Part shown: piece by piece, positions 1 through 6,975 of the stretch | Layout of the letters: each line of letters opens with the position of its first letter | Position numbering within the stretch: position 1 is the first letter of the stretch | NCBI GenBank assembly: GCA_937910385.1 | Contig: CALEPT010000027.1 | Location: forward strand, 1 to 18,114 | DNA length: 18,114 nucleotides | Reading direction: 5' to 3' | From: an uncultured Ruminococcus sp. | GTDB taxonomy: Bacteria > Bacillota > Clostridia > Oscillospirales > Ruminococcaceae | Made by a program: the position numbers and the translations under genes | Notes under the pieces: model-generated | What the model saw: the letters and a program-made list of their open reading frames with translations, nothing else | What the model was told of the DNA's origin: nothing | Databases searched by the model: none

Positions 1-3
1 GGG

Positions 4-387
4 CTATGCACTTTTTCGAGCCCCTTTTATGCACTTTCTACTTGACAAACACACTACAAAATACATATTAGTATTATCCGATCCGTATGACATATTAAAA
101 ATGATTCCATTCTTACAAATCATTGCACCTCTGAACATAAATCTATAATTATTACTCTTTGTCAACGTACCATATACATTAGTTAGTTCGACAACATTTG
201 ATGTTGTCGTTGATGGTGTAGTTTTCAAGGTAAATGTAGTATTATTGAGAACCATTTCCAAAGTATTAGTAGTAGGCGTTGTTATGGTAGCACTCTCTAA
301 AAATGTACCAGATTTATTTTCTCCTAACCATTGACAAAAATTGCTAAAATCAAATGTGTCAGTTCCTACATATTTTTTAATAGCCAT
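4..387 (-). CDS. Putative tail-tip or receptor-binding protein, AT-rich (127 aa)
   Basis: A 127-residue protein with a strong ribosome binding site (GGAGG, 10 nt before the ATG) that overlaps the end of the Tal-like gene. It is rich in Thr, Asn and Ser, for example ATITTPTTNTLEMVLNNTTFTLKTTPSTTT, and predicted beta-rich, which suits tail-tip adhesins. The start MAIKKYVGTDTFDFSNFCQWL resembles the start of small fibre proteins that attach to the tail tip. GC content is clearly lower than in its neighbours, a sign of exchange. The C-terminus (RKCIKGARKSA) is basic and odd, lying over two direct repeats, and could be a truncated end. Function is inferred from position and composition. Confidence 0.65.
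   Translation of the reverse strand: MAIKKYVGTDTFDFSNFCQWLGENKSGTFLESATITTPTTNTLEMVLNNTTFTLKTTPSTTTSNVVELTNVYGTLTKSNNYRFMFRGAMICKNGIIFNMSYGSDNTNMYFVVCLSSRKCIKGARKSA
5..37. repeat. Two TATGCACTTT direct repeats at the end of the last gene
   Basis: TATGCACTTT occurs at 5-14 and again at 28-37, 23 bp apart, over the stop codon of the last gene. GGGCT (1-5) and AGCCC (19-23) could form a short stem between them. This might mark a recombination junction or a truncated gene end. Confidence 0.5.
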
Positions 388-392
388 ATTTT

Positions 393-2276
393 TTAAACCT
401 CCAGTTCTTCCGCGTTTCCGATAACGCTGTTTCCGGCGGAGTTGCCAAGCACAAATGCCTGTGCAGGTTTGTTTCCGCCGGTATCTATCTGCAATACCTT
501 GACAATCAGCGAATTCAGTGCCTCGCTCGCGTCAGCTTCCACCCCTCGTGATATCAATATTTCCGCAAGCGTATTGCGCTGCTCGTCAAGCTCAGTCAGC
601 AGACTGCTTATAGTTTCAGGCGAACTCGTCTCTACGAGCTCCCCGAGGATATCCTGTATGTAGCTCACTCCTGTACCTCCTTCGGTGTTCCCGACGATGT
701 TCTGCCCCCATACCTGCGCGGACACATCGTCGATATTGATAGATCTGTTGGCAGCAGCAGGGTACAGCGCGGTGTGATCCTTATCAAATAGCAGCGTTCC
801 CTGATTATCACGCAGCTGCAGATGATCTGTCTCGAGATCCACGCGGAAAATATGCTCTCCCGCGCTGAGCATTACCGGGACCGTGCGCTCTGCCGACTTG
901 TACTCCCCGGAGGAAATGACAAAAGCCTCCGGGAACACAATCTCCTCATCATCGAGATATGCCGTTATACTAACCGTGCAGTCCTCCGCGCCGAAGAGAT
1001 TGATGCTGTAATGCAAAAATGCCCATGTAGCGTCACGAGCCGCTACAGCTCCGTCTGCTATCGTGGTGGATATATCGACCTGCTGAGGATATTCGTTTAG
1101 CTCTGCTGTTTCTATAGTTTTGGTGATGTTTATCTGCGTGCCCGAAGCTCCTGTCCCGGAACTGCCCGAGGAATTCACCGTGCTGCTGCCTGCCTGTGGG
1201 ACTCCGGGAGCCGTGAGCTGCTGCGGAGCGCGGAACTGCCAGTAGCTCGAGCATATCAGGAAATTGCAGTCCTCGCTCTCAGTTATACCGCCCTCGAGTG
1301 TTATCATGTCGCCGAGATCAAGCGCAGGATCGCCGTAGTATTCTATAGTTCCCGGCACCCAGCGAACGCCTGTGAAGTAGTGGCAGAGCGGATACAACAG
1401 CGCGTCGAAAAGATCTTTATAGTTTTTCTCCCGGTCAGGTATATATTTGTTGCCCTCAATGTTGAGCACCGCCGTGCTCTGACCCTGCCCGGAAGCCGGC
1501 TCAAAGACCGTGTGTCCGAGACTGCCGGTGTAGGAAAATCCGCGCACGCTGTAGTTGTACTCGCTGAGCTTAATGCTCTTACGCAGCGTGGCAGGGATCG
1601 TCCGCACGGGAGTCTTCCCGAAACGTCTGAATTCAATCTTGCCCTCGCGGTTGGCAAACGCAAATCCTCCTATCAGCTGCGCAATAGCCCTTACCTCGTC
1701 GCGGCAGGTCGTCAAAAAATGCGTTCCGAAATAGCCATATTTGATGTCTATCTTCCGCCCGTAGCTGTCTGTCGGCAAGAGTGCGTTTATCTCGTCTATG
1801 GTCTGCGCGAACTCGACCCCTGCAACCTCCTCGACGGTCTCAAGGGCTATGGACGCGAACACCGCACCGACAGAGCTGTCGTCTATCGCCGCGTCCAGTC
1901 TGTTTATGCGGTCGAGAGCCTTTATCGTCAGACGGTCTCCTGTCTCACGCTCCGCGGAGGAGATGTCAAAGACACCGAGCGGCACTTCGTCCTCCGCGCC
2001 CTCGACCGAAAACCACAGCTTGATCTCTCCGCCAAGCAGTTCGTCTCTGCGCAAGGTCGGCACGTTTAAGCTGATACTTAGTTCGCCCGTGTACATCTGC
2101 CCGACCATGAAGACTTCTTCGTCCTCTACACATCGAAGGTCTATGCTCGGGTTGCCGACCATGTTGCTGTCGTCAAGAGCAGTCTCAACTCCGTACACGT
2201 CCGTGAGAACTCCGCTGATGTGCTGCACCGCTCCGCTTTCGAGTGCTTCGATGTATTCTTGCGATACCTGATACAA
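393..2276 (-). CDS. Tail-tip / Tal-like baseplate protein
   Basis: 627 residues from a TTG start (2276) with GGGGAGGCG at a suitable distance; no closer ATG keeps the N-terminal sequence. The first 340 residues resemble the tail-associated (gp27/gp44-type) base structure: DVYGVETALDDSNMVGNPSIDL, an FMVGQMYTGELSISLNVP strand pair, WFSVEGAEDEVPLGVFDISSAERETGDRLTIKALDRINRLD (a common signature), then a middle region with GGFAFANREGKIEFRRF. A flexible Ser/Gly linker follows (about residues 365-382, SSTVNSSGSSGTGASG). The C-terminal 240 residues are beta-rich, including a WAFLHYSINLFGAEDCTVSITAYLDDEEIVFP block, and may bind the receptor or carry other tail parts. No peptidase motif was seen. It would form the tail tip together with the two genes next to it. 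Confidence 0.82.
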   Translation of the reverse strand: MYQVSQEYIEALESGAVQHISGVLTDVYGVETALDDSNMVGNPSIDLRCVEDEEVFMVGQMYTGELSISLNVPTLRRDELLGGEIKLWFSVEGAEDEVPLGVFDISSAERETGDRLTIKALDRINRLDAAIDDSSVGAVFASIALETVEEVAGVEFAQTIDEINALLPTDSYGRKIDIKYGYFGTHFLTTCRDEVRAIAQLIGGFAFANREGKIEFRRFGKTPVRTIPATLRKSIKLSEYNYSVRGFSYTGSLGHTVFEPASGQGQSTAVLNIEGNKYIPDREKNYKDLFDALLYPLCHYFTGVRWVPGTIEYYGDPALDLGDMITLEGGITESEDCNFLICSSYWQFRAPQQLTAPGVPQAGSSTVNSSGSSGTGASGTQINITKTIETAELNEYPQQVDISTTIADGAVAARDATWAFLHYSINLFGAEDCTVSITAYLDDEEIVFPEAFVISSGEYKSAERTVPVMLSAGEHIFRVDLETDHLQLRDNQGTLLFDKDHTALYPAAANRSINIDDVSAQVWGQNIVGNTEGGTGVSYIQDILGELVETSSPETISSLLTELDEQRNTLAEILISRGVEADASEALNSLIVKVLQIDTGGNKPAQAFVLGNSAGNSVIGNAEELEV

Positions 2277-2295
2277 TCTATCGCCTCCCCTGTTG

Positions 2296-2643
2296 TTATA
2301 TTTCGATGAGATTTACCGACAGCTCAGCCGTAAAACCATTATCAGCCATTGTCCTGTCTGACGGATACATCTGAGCCGTAACATAGCTGCCGCCAAACAA
2401 AAATACGACTGTTTGTGTAAATGCGCTGACGAGTTCATTTACCTGTGCTATTTCAGACGAAAGACCTTTGAATTTCAACGTGAGCTTATACACGTTTCGC
2501 CGTATAGGATATCTCAGGGCTCTGCCCGTTTCGGTTGATCGTCCCGAGCCGTCTGCAAGCAGATCAGATAGCACTGCACTGTATCCGTCAGAAAGAGGCT
2601 GCACAGCCGGTTGTGTTCCGTTTATTGATCTTATTGCGAGCAT
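2296..2643 (-). CDS. Small tail protein after the tape measure gene (DUF6711-like)
   Basis: A 115-residue beta-rich protein between the tape measure and Tal-like genes, where the distal tail protein normally sits, but too short for a classical Dit. It starts MLAIRSINGTQPAVQPLSDGYSAVLSDLLADGSGRSTETGRALRYPIRRNVYKLTLKFKGLS, has a hydrophobic strand TVVFLFGGSYVTAQMYPSDRT, and ends FTAELSVNLIEI. The pattern (a Gly-rich marker with RT/RD-type repeat, a strand pair, and a closing 'F.L.EI' strand) recalls DUF6711 tail proteins found in this same position. The family name is a tentative match. The start overlaps the tape measure stop. Confidence 0.72.
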   Translation of the reverse strand: MLAIRSINGTQPAVQPLSDGYSAVLSDLLADGSGRSTETGRALRYPIRRNVYKLTLKFKGLSSEIAQVNELVSAFTQTVVFLFGGSYVTAQMYPSDRTMADNGFTAELSVNLIEI

Positions 2644-5600
2644 TATCCGCCCCTCCTTGCACTGTCATTGTATACTGCTTTTAGCACTTCTCTGCTGAAT
2701 TCTTTGGAGTTCCTGAAAAGGTAGTTGATGATCTCAATGTTCATACCGCCGCGCAGCAGCTCTATGATGATTTTCAGCAGTTCTACTATTTCGCCGTCGT
2801 TGCCGCTGCCAAGCATTCCCTGAAGCTTTGATAATGGAGCAATGACCTCTGGGTCTGCTTTGGCATTTCTGTTATCACCGACCATTGCAAGCGTAGGAGC
2901 TGTAGCAAGTCCGCCTTTTGCAAGGCGAGGCAGTTCGATATGATCAAGCTTGCTTATTTCGACACCCGGTATCTCGTTGATAAGTCCGATTGCGCCGTTT
3001 ATTATGTCAAAAAAGCCGTTTATTTTCTCCTCTATCCACTCGAAAATGGTGTTTACAGCCTCTTTAAACGTTCCAGAAAATGCGTCGCCTATCTTCGTGC
3101 CGATATCGCTGAAAATCCCTGTTATCTTGTCCCAGATACCGCTGAAAAAGTCACCTATTCCCGAAAATACGTTTTTGATCTTGCTGACAGCGTCGTTAAA
3201 TTTATCTTTGAACCAGCCACCGACGTTGGAAAAGACATTTTTTATCCCGTCCCATATGCCTGAGAAAAACTCCTTCGCCTTGTTCCACGCTTCCTGGCTG
3301 CGCTCATATCCTTTAACGAACTGTTCTTTGAACCAATCTCCTACCGCCGAGAATACTTCTTTGATACCGTTCCAGATACCGCTGAAAAATTCTTTTGCCT
3401 TGTTCCAGATAGCCTGCACATTCTGGTAGCTCTCGGTAAACCTGTCCTTGAACCAGTTTCCTACAGACGAAAATACGTCCTTGATACCGTTCCAGATATT
3501 CTTGAAGAAATCCCCTACGGCACTCCAGATCTTCTTTATGCGTTCCCACGCCTCTTTGAACTTGTCGTCAAACCACTGATCGATATTCGCAAAGATCTCA
3601 AGAATTGCCGAAAGCATAGTCAGGAAGATCTCTTTTATCTTCTTGATACCGTCGGATATCGCATTGAACAGACCGTCGATGATGAATCCGCCCATTTCGC
3701 CCATTTCTTTTGACGGTGAAGCTATGCCAAAAGCCTTTTTGAATCCGTCAATGAACGGCTTGAATATGTGCTCGTAGATCCATTCACCTATGTTTTTCAG
3801 TCCGTCAATTATACCGTTAAGAAGTCCGAGAATGACGTTTCCGCCGGCTTCGTCTATTTTGCCCGAGAAGTAGTCCTTTATCGCCGTGATAACGCCCTGC
3901 AAAGCGCTCCACAGCATTGATACAGCTCCGCCGAGAGCAGATCCAAGCAGCTCAAATACACGGCTCGCGATACCGCCCCAGTCTATGGCAGCAATGAATT
4001 CTGCTATCTTAGTACCGATACTGCTCCAGTCTACTGTCTGGACAGCTGTTATCAGGGCATCGAGCACTCCCTTGATACCCTCTGAGATAGTAGTTCCTGC
4101 TTTGCCGAAGTCGATATTGTCAAACCAGCTGTTTATCGCTTCGCCTATACCGCTGCCGAGCCCCTTGAAATCAAAGTTTGTAACAAAAGCAAAGCCCGCG
4201 TCAATAAAGGCTTTTATCTTTGCGGAAAGAGCCTTTCCGAGTCCCTTCCAGTCGGTCTTTTTAATGGCGCGGTTGAGCCCGTCTGCGATGCCCTTACCGA
4301 GTTTGTCCCACTTTATGCCGCCCCAGAATGTGTTTATAGCGGAGGTTATCGTATTGAGACCGCCTGCAACAGTATCACCGAGAACTTTCCAGTCGATGTT
4401 GTCAAGGAAGCCGTTAATCCCGTCTGTAACCTTGCCTATGCCGCTGTTTATTTTGGAGCTTACTTTACTCCAGTCGATCTTGCCAAATACGGAATTAACG
4501 CGTTCAGCAAGGATAGAACCTACACCCGACCAGCCACCGCTCTTAATTGACTCTTTCAACCGCTCCGCCCAGTCAGGAAGCTCAGGCTCGCTCATGTCGA
4601 TGTTGCTGTAGTCTATTCCTTCACTTTCGGAAGAGCTTCCAGAAGAGGACGAATCCTCATCTCCACCCCCTGAAAGCACATTCATCTCGTCGATACCTGC
4701 CATTGAGACTTTAGTTTTCTTTGCGGTATCGGCGGTTGATTTTAGCTTCTTTGTTGCCTCGGCAGCCTGCTTGTAGGTGCTGCCAAACAGTCCTGCTATA
4801 AAACCGGCTACCGATCTTGTAACGGTTGCAAGACCTGACATCAGCGCATTGAGTGCCGGCATTATCTGCTGTAATATCGGCGTGAAGGCTATCGAGAGAT
4901 TAGCCTTGACCGCATTCAGAGACTTTGAAAACTGCTCGTCAGCTTTTGCAGCTTCGAGAAGTCCGTCCTTGACTGCTCTGAACGCTGCATAGATACCAGC
5001 CATGAGGAACACACGCTTGAACGTATTCTTCAGCGCCGTACCCAACTTCGATATCGGTTTCAAAAGTGACGTGGCAGATTTGCCTACGCTGCCGAAATGT
5101 GACCTGAGAGAGCTGAGAGCCTTTCCGCCGACAGACTTTATTTTTCCAAAGGCGCTTGAAGCTTTTGATCTTATCGCTGAAAACGCCTTTTTGAATGAAC
5201 TTTCTGTTTTTTTACTTGTACCTTCAAGCTCATAGAGCTTATTTTTTAAACCGTCGAGCTTGTTTTGTGTTGATATAATGCGCTGCTCTGTTGTATTAAG
5301 CTGAGATACGGTCTTGTCCGTGGGATCAGCAGAGGATAGCTCCTGCCACTTCTTCTGCAAAATGTTCAACTGCTCGGTGACAAGCTGTATTTCCTGCCTA
5401 AGCCTTGCAGTCGGTTCTGCATCGACTTTGAACTTGCCGATATCAGCAAGTTTCTCGTTTGCTTTGTCAACAGTCTCAGCAACCTTTTGGTGAAGCTTTT
5501 CAGACATTTCCTCAACTTCTGCCATGACATTCGATGTATCATAGTTTACATAATTACCAGTAGATACAGCTCTCGGGACTGCATTTGCCGCATCATGCAG

Positions 5601-5879
5601 CGCCTGTTCCTGCTCCTCCATACGCTGTAATGCTCTATTTATTGCTGCCGATACATTGTCACCAACAGCTATATCCGCGTTCTTTACAGCTTCACTTACC
5701 GCCTTACCAACAGCTTTGCCTGCTTTTTCCATTGGCGCTGAGATAGCATTCTCGATCGCAGCACCCACCTTAGCGGCAGAAGTTTCCGCAGTTCGCTCCA
5801 TACTTTCAAGCTGCTTGCCAATCTTATTTTTGATAACAAGATCAAGTGATATTGCTCCTACACTACCGTTATCAGCCAT
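2643..5879 (-). CDS. Tape measure protein
   Basis: 1078 residues from the ATG at 5879 (AAAGGAGTGAG upstream); longer in-frame starts run into the hairpin. The protein sets tail length; at about 0.15 nm per residue the tail would be near 160 nm. Layout: helical coiled-coil N-terminal 250 residues with many A, E and K; a hydrophobic part with VFLMAGIYAAFRAVKDGLLEA and a second segment LMSGLATVTRSVAGFIAGLFG; a conserved-type loop KVSMAGIDEMNVLSGG; an acidic serine linker DEDSSSSGSSSESEG; a series of W-x3-G-x2-I repeats (about residues 445-640); five 40-residue tryptophan-rich repeats (about 760-935); and an end with LAKGGLATAPTLAMVGDNRNAKADPEVIAPLSKL, the common closing motif of tape measure proteins. 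No lysozyme or peptidase domain is seen. The stop overlaps the next ATG (TAATG). Confidence 0.93.
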   Translation of the reverse strand: MADNGSVGAISLDLVIKNKIGKQLESMERTAETSAAKVGAAIENAISAPMEKAGKAVGKAVSEAVKNADIAVGDNVSAAINRALQRMEEQEQALHDAANAVPRAVSTGNYVNYDTSNVMAEVEEMSEKLHQKVAETVDKANEKLADIGKFKVDAEPTARLRQEIQLVTEQLNILQKKWQELSSADPTDKTVSQLNTTEQRIISTQNKLDGLKNKLYELEGTSKKTESSFKKAFSAIRSKASSAFGKIKSVGGKALSSLRSHFGSVGKSATSLLKPISKLGTALKNTFKRVFLMAGIYAAFRAVKDGLLEAAKADEQFSKSLNAVKANLSIAFTPILQQIMPALNALMSGLATVTRSVAGFIAGLFGSTYKQAAEATKKLKSTADTAKKTKVSMAGIDEMNVLSGGGDEDSSSSGSSSESEGIDYSNIDMSEPELPDWAERLKESIKSGGWSGVGSILAERVNSVFGKIDWSKVSSKINSGIGKVTDGINGFLDNIDWKVLGDTVAGGLNTITSAINTFWGGIKWDKLGKGIADGLNRAIKKTDWKGLGKALSAKIKAFIDAGFAFVTNFDFKGLGSGIGEAINSWFDNIDFGKAGTTISEGIKGVLDALITAVQTVDWSSIGTKIAEFIAAIDWGGIASRVFELLGSALGGAVSMLWSALQGVITAIKDYFSGKIDEAGGNVILGLLNGIIDGLKNIGEWIYEHIFKPFIDGFKKAFGIASPSKEMGEMGGFIIDGLFNAISDGIKKIKEIFLTMLSAILEIFANIDQWFDDKFKEAWERIKKIWSAVGDFFKNIWNGIKDVFSSVGNWFKDRFTESYQNVQAIWNKAKEFFSGIWNGIKEVFSAVGDWFKEQFVKGYERSQEAWNKAKEFFSGIWDGIKNVFSNVGGWFKDKFNDAVSKIKNVFSGIGDFFSGIWDKITGIFSDIGTKIGDAFSGTFKEAVNTIFEWIEEKINGFFDIINGAIGLINEIPGVEISKLDHIELPRLAKGGLATAPTLAMVGDNRNAKADPEVIAPLSKLQGMLGSGNDGEIVELLKIIIELLRGGMNIEIINYLFRNSKEFSREVLKAVYNDSARRGG
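3065..3600 (-). repeat. Five tandem 120-bp repeats in the tape measure gene
   Basis: Units of 120 bp (40 codons) recur in exact register. The landmark AACCA/AACCG on the plus strand recurs at 3211, 3331, 3451 and 3571, with a more diverged unit around 3091. Each encodes a pattern like AWNKAKEFFSGIWNGIKEVF, then SxVGxWFKDxF. Repeat number probably alters tail length. The period of 120 bp corresponds to about 6 nm of tail at 0.15 nm per residue. Confidence 0.85.
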
Positions 5880-5901
5880 ATTCTCACTCCTTTCTGCATA
5901 A

Positions 5902-5925
5902 AAATAAGCGCTCATAAAAGCGCTT
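5902..5925 (-). terminator. Terminator-like hairpin before the tape measure gene
   Basis: On the minus strand AAGCGCT-TTTATG-AGCGCTT is a 7-bp perfect stem with a 6-nt loop, followed by ATTTTTATG. It lies 23 bp upstream of the tape measure start and, with the toxin terminator, forms a double stop between toxin module and tape measure gene. Confidence 0.7.
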
Positions 5926-5951
5926 GACATTTTCCGGATCTGTGATATAAT
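5924..5951 (+). promoter_or_regulatory. Promoter of the antitoxin RNA
   Basis: Plus-strand TTGACA (5924-5929), 16-nt spacer, TATAAT (5946-5951), followed by an AT-rich start region. It faces the toxin gene. Its -35 shares two bases with the terminator-like hairpin before the tape measure gene. Confidence 0.88.
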
Positions 5952-5955
5952 ATAT

Positions 5956-5984
5956 ATAAAGAGCATACCGATAGACGGTCGCTC
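5956..5984 (-). terminator. Terminator of the toxin mRNA
   Basis: On the minus strand GAGC-GACCG-TCTAT-CGGTA-TGCTC forms an interrupted hairpin followed by TTTATATATAT. It would end the toxin mRNA just after the region complementary to the antitoxin RNA, so each RNA ends close to where the other begins. Confidence 0.65.
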
Positions 5985-6050
5985 CCAAATTGAATGATTA
6001 TAGAAATAACCGCTTCAAGTTGTCAGCTGAGGGCGGTTATTTCCTTTTGT
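5958..6050 (+). ncRNA. Antisense RNA, predicted type I antitoxin (RatA-like)
   Basis: A consensus plus-strand promoter and a strong plus-strand terminator define an RNA of about 92 nt with no start codon having a ribosome binding site. It is fully complementary to the 3' untranslated part of the toxin mRNA and its last four codons, a convergent 3' overlap as in txpA-ratA and bsrG-SR4 of B. subtilis. Near its 5' end it has GGTCGCTCCCAAA, whose CTCCC could also pair with the toxin ribosome binding site GGGAG. The RNA would block or destabilise toxin mRNA, probably through RNase III. Because the late operon is transcribed through this site, it is also antisense to the leader of the tape measure gene. 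Confidence 0.78.
6003..6050 (+). terminator. Terminator of the antitoxin RNA
   Basis: An 11-bp perfect stem, GAAATAACCGC (6003-6013) with GCGGTTATTTC (6033-6043), followed by CTTTTGTT on the plus strand. The distal arm includes the toxin stop codon. On the minus strand no T-run follows. Confidence 0.85.
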
Positions 6051-6135
6051 TATGGTATATTGTATAAAACAATGCTAAAACAGAAACAATAAGTATTCCT
6101 GAATTTATCAGCTCGTTCCATGTTACATAGTCCAT
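6037..6135 (-). CDS. Small membrane peptide, type I toxin (TxpA/Hol-Tox-like)
   Basis: A 32-residue peptide: a polar start MDYVTWNELINSG, one hydrophobic membrane segment ILIVSVLALFYTIY (residues 14-27) and a basic tail HNKRK. This is the shape of the Firmicute putative holin-like toxins and TxpA/BsrG-type peptides that disturb the membrane. It has its own consensus promoter, a leader of about 60 nt with a shielded ribosome binding site, and its 3' end overlaps a convergent small RNA made from the other strand. It sits between the tail chaperone and tape measure genes, where no structural role is expected. Known relatives occur in B. subtilis prophages (SP-beta, skin). A true holin is unlikely since it is far too short and has no endolysin nearby. 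Toxicity is inferred, not shown. Confidence 0.78.
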   Translation of the reverse strand: MDYVTWNELINSGILIVSVLALFYTIYHNKRK

Positions 6136-6143
6136 ATTTTTCA

Positions 6144-6157
6144 CTCCCTTCCGGGAG
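6144..6157 (-). promoter_or_regulatory. Hairpin shielding the toxin ribosome binding site
   Basis: In the toxin leader CTCCC-GGAA-GGGAG forms a 5-bp GC-rich hairpin with a 4-nt loop that contains the Shine-Dalgarno bases (AAGGGAG, 8 nt before the ATG at 6135). Type I toxin mRNAs commonly hide this site until refolding or processing. The 3' part of the same mRNA contains GGGAGC, which could pair with the GCTCCC arm and open the site. Confidence 0.7.
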
Positions 6158-6202
6158 CAAAGGATTAGACCGCCTACCGTTATTGATATGCTCTCTGTCA
6201 GT

Positions 6203-6231
6203 ATTATACCACAGGGAGCATTTTTTGTCAA
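6203..6231 (-). promoter_or_regulatory. Consensus promoter of the toxin gene
   Basis: Perfect TTGACA (6226-6231), 17-nt spacer, perfect TATAAT (6203-6208) on the minus strand. It begins right at the stop codon of the chaperone gene. A start near 6196 gives a 5' leader of about 60 nt. Such a perfect promoter should be active in a lysogen without phage factors. Confidence 0.92.
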
Positions 6232-6528
6232 TTACCCGAATATCTTTGCAAACATCTTTTCAAAATTTGCAGCGTAGTCTTCGGGCTTTTTGCCTGTTCC
6301 GCCTGAAAGCTTCTGCTTAGCGCGGAAGTTCCGCCATTCATTGCGGATATGATGTTCGTGTTGTGTAAAATGTTTCAGACGGTCTTTGTCTTCTTCCTTG
6401 CGTATCAGTACAATCTGCCCGAGCGGAGTGTCTTCCATAAGTCCGCTTACAAGCAGCAGCCACTCCGGATATGACAGTTCTTCCTGCGCCGACGGCAGCA
6501 GACCATATTGCTTAGCTACTGACTGCAC
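6232..6528 (-). CDS. Tail assembly chaperone, second frame (Gp15-like), probably made by frameshift
   Basis: The frame encodes the gpT-like C-terminal half of the chaperone. Its family-like sequence begins upstream of any possible start: the codons before 6528 read QQNEPWYDLEHDRTLI, continuous with VQSVAKQYGLLPSAQEELSYPEWLLLVSGL, a typical Gp15/gpT pattern. The position at 6528 is a GTG without a ribosome binding site. The frame is +1 (or -2) relative to the preceding gene and shares an open overlap with it (6639-6566), so a fusion protein by ribosomal frameshift is the likely product. A TTT-C pair in the overlap is one possible +1 slip site; I cannot fix the site. The stop codon TAA is followed immediately by the -35 box of the toxin promoter. 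Confidence 0.8.
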   Translation of the reverse strand: MQSVAKQYGLLPSAQEELSYPEWLLLVSGLMEDTPLGQIVLIRKEEDKDRLKHFTQHEHHIRNEWRNFRAKQKLSGGTGKKPEDYAANFEKMFAKIFG

Positions 6529-6565
6529 TATTAGGGTGCGGTCATGCTCAAGATCATACCAAGGT

Positions 6566-6928
6566 TCATTCTGCTGCTGAGCGAAAGGAGCTGCTTTTCT
6601 CAGCTTTTTCCTTTTCGTATTTCTCGGGATCTCCCTGCGTCATAGCGTCCAGTACTATATCTACGAGATCGAGATATGCGCGGAAAGAAAGGTCAAGCTT
6701 TTCAATCTCTTTGTACTTGGCGCCGAAAGCAATCTCGAATATCTGGTCTATTACTTCAAATTCGCCTTCATCAGCATTATCCCTATTGCCTCTATCGAGT
6801 TTTTCGGAAAGCTTCATGACCTTTCTGACTGTCTTATTTCTGTCATCTATCTGGTACACCTTGTCTCCGATCTGTATCTCGGGTGAACCGATAAGGAGTT
6901 TCTTATCCAGTGTATACATCTTTCCCAT
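6566..6928 (-). CDS. Tail assembly chaperone, first frame (lambda gpG-like)
   Basis: A 120-residue protein between tail tube and tape measure genes, the fixed position of the tail assembly chaperone that coats the tape measure protein. It starts MGKMYTLDKKLLIGSPEIQIGDKVYQIDDRN with GGAGGTAATAAT before the ATG, and contains helices FEVIDQIFEIAFGAKYKEIEKLDLSFRAYLDLVDIVLDAM. The end is charged and polar (EKYEKEKAEKSSSFRSAAE). The +1 frame is open from 6639 and runs into the next gene, as expected for the conserved gpG/gpGT frameshift. In-frame starts further upstream (to 6964) overlap the hairpin and are not needed. Confidence 0.82.
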   Translation of the reverse strand: MGKMYTLDKKLLIGSPEIQIGDKVYQIDDRNKTVRKVMKLSEKLDRGNRDNADEGEFEVIDQIFEIAFGAKYKEIEKLDLSFRAYLDLVDIVLDAMTQGDPEKYEKEKAEKSSSFRSAAE

Positions 6929-6949
6929 ATTATTACCTCCAGACAAAGA

Positions 6950-6975
6950 ACAGCGCCCGGTCATTCGGACGCTGT
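6950..6975 (-). terminator. Hairpin with weak T-run before the chaperone gene
   Basis: On the minus strand ACAGCGTCC/GGGCGCTGT gives a 9-bp stem with one G-U pair and an 8-nt loop, followed by TCTTTGT. It lies about 20 nt upstream of the tail assembly chaperone start and could weaken expression downstream of the very abundant tail tube protein. Confidence 0.55.

Noticed and set aside
42..70. Plus-strand promoter TTGACA near 42 with ATATTA 17 nt on
   Set aside because: The -10 match is weak, it lies in AT-rich coding sequence, and no terminator or gene follows on the plus strand.
3065..3600. CRISPR-like repeat array
   Set aside because: The periodic repeats are coding, have no conserved short repeat with unique spacers, and lie in the tape measure frame.
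3886..4611. 241-codon plus-strand open frame inside the tape measure gene
   Set aside because: Low-complexity shadow of the repeat-rich tape measure gene, rich in Pro, Ser and Leu and without any recognisable domain.
6037..6135. The 32-residue peptide as a phage holin
   Set aside because: One membrane segment and 32 residues are too short for a classical holin; there is no endolysin nearby, and the own promoter with opposing RNA fits a type I toxin better.
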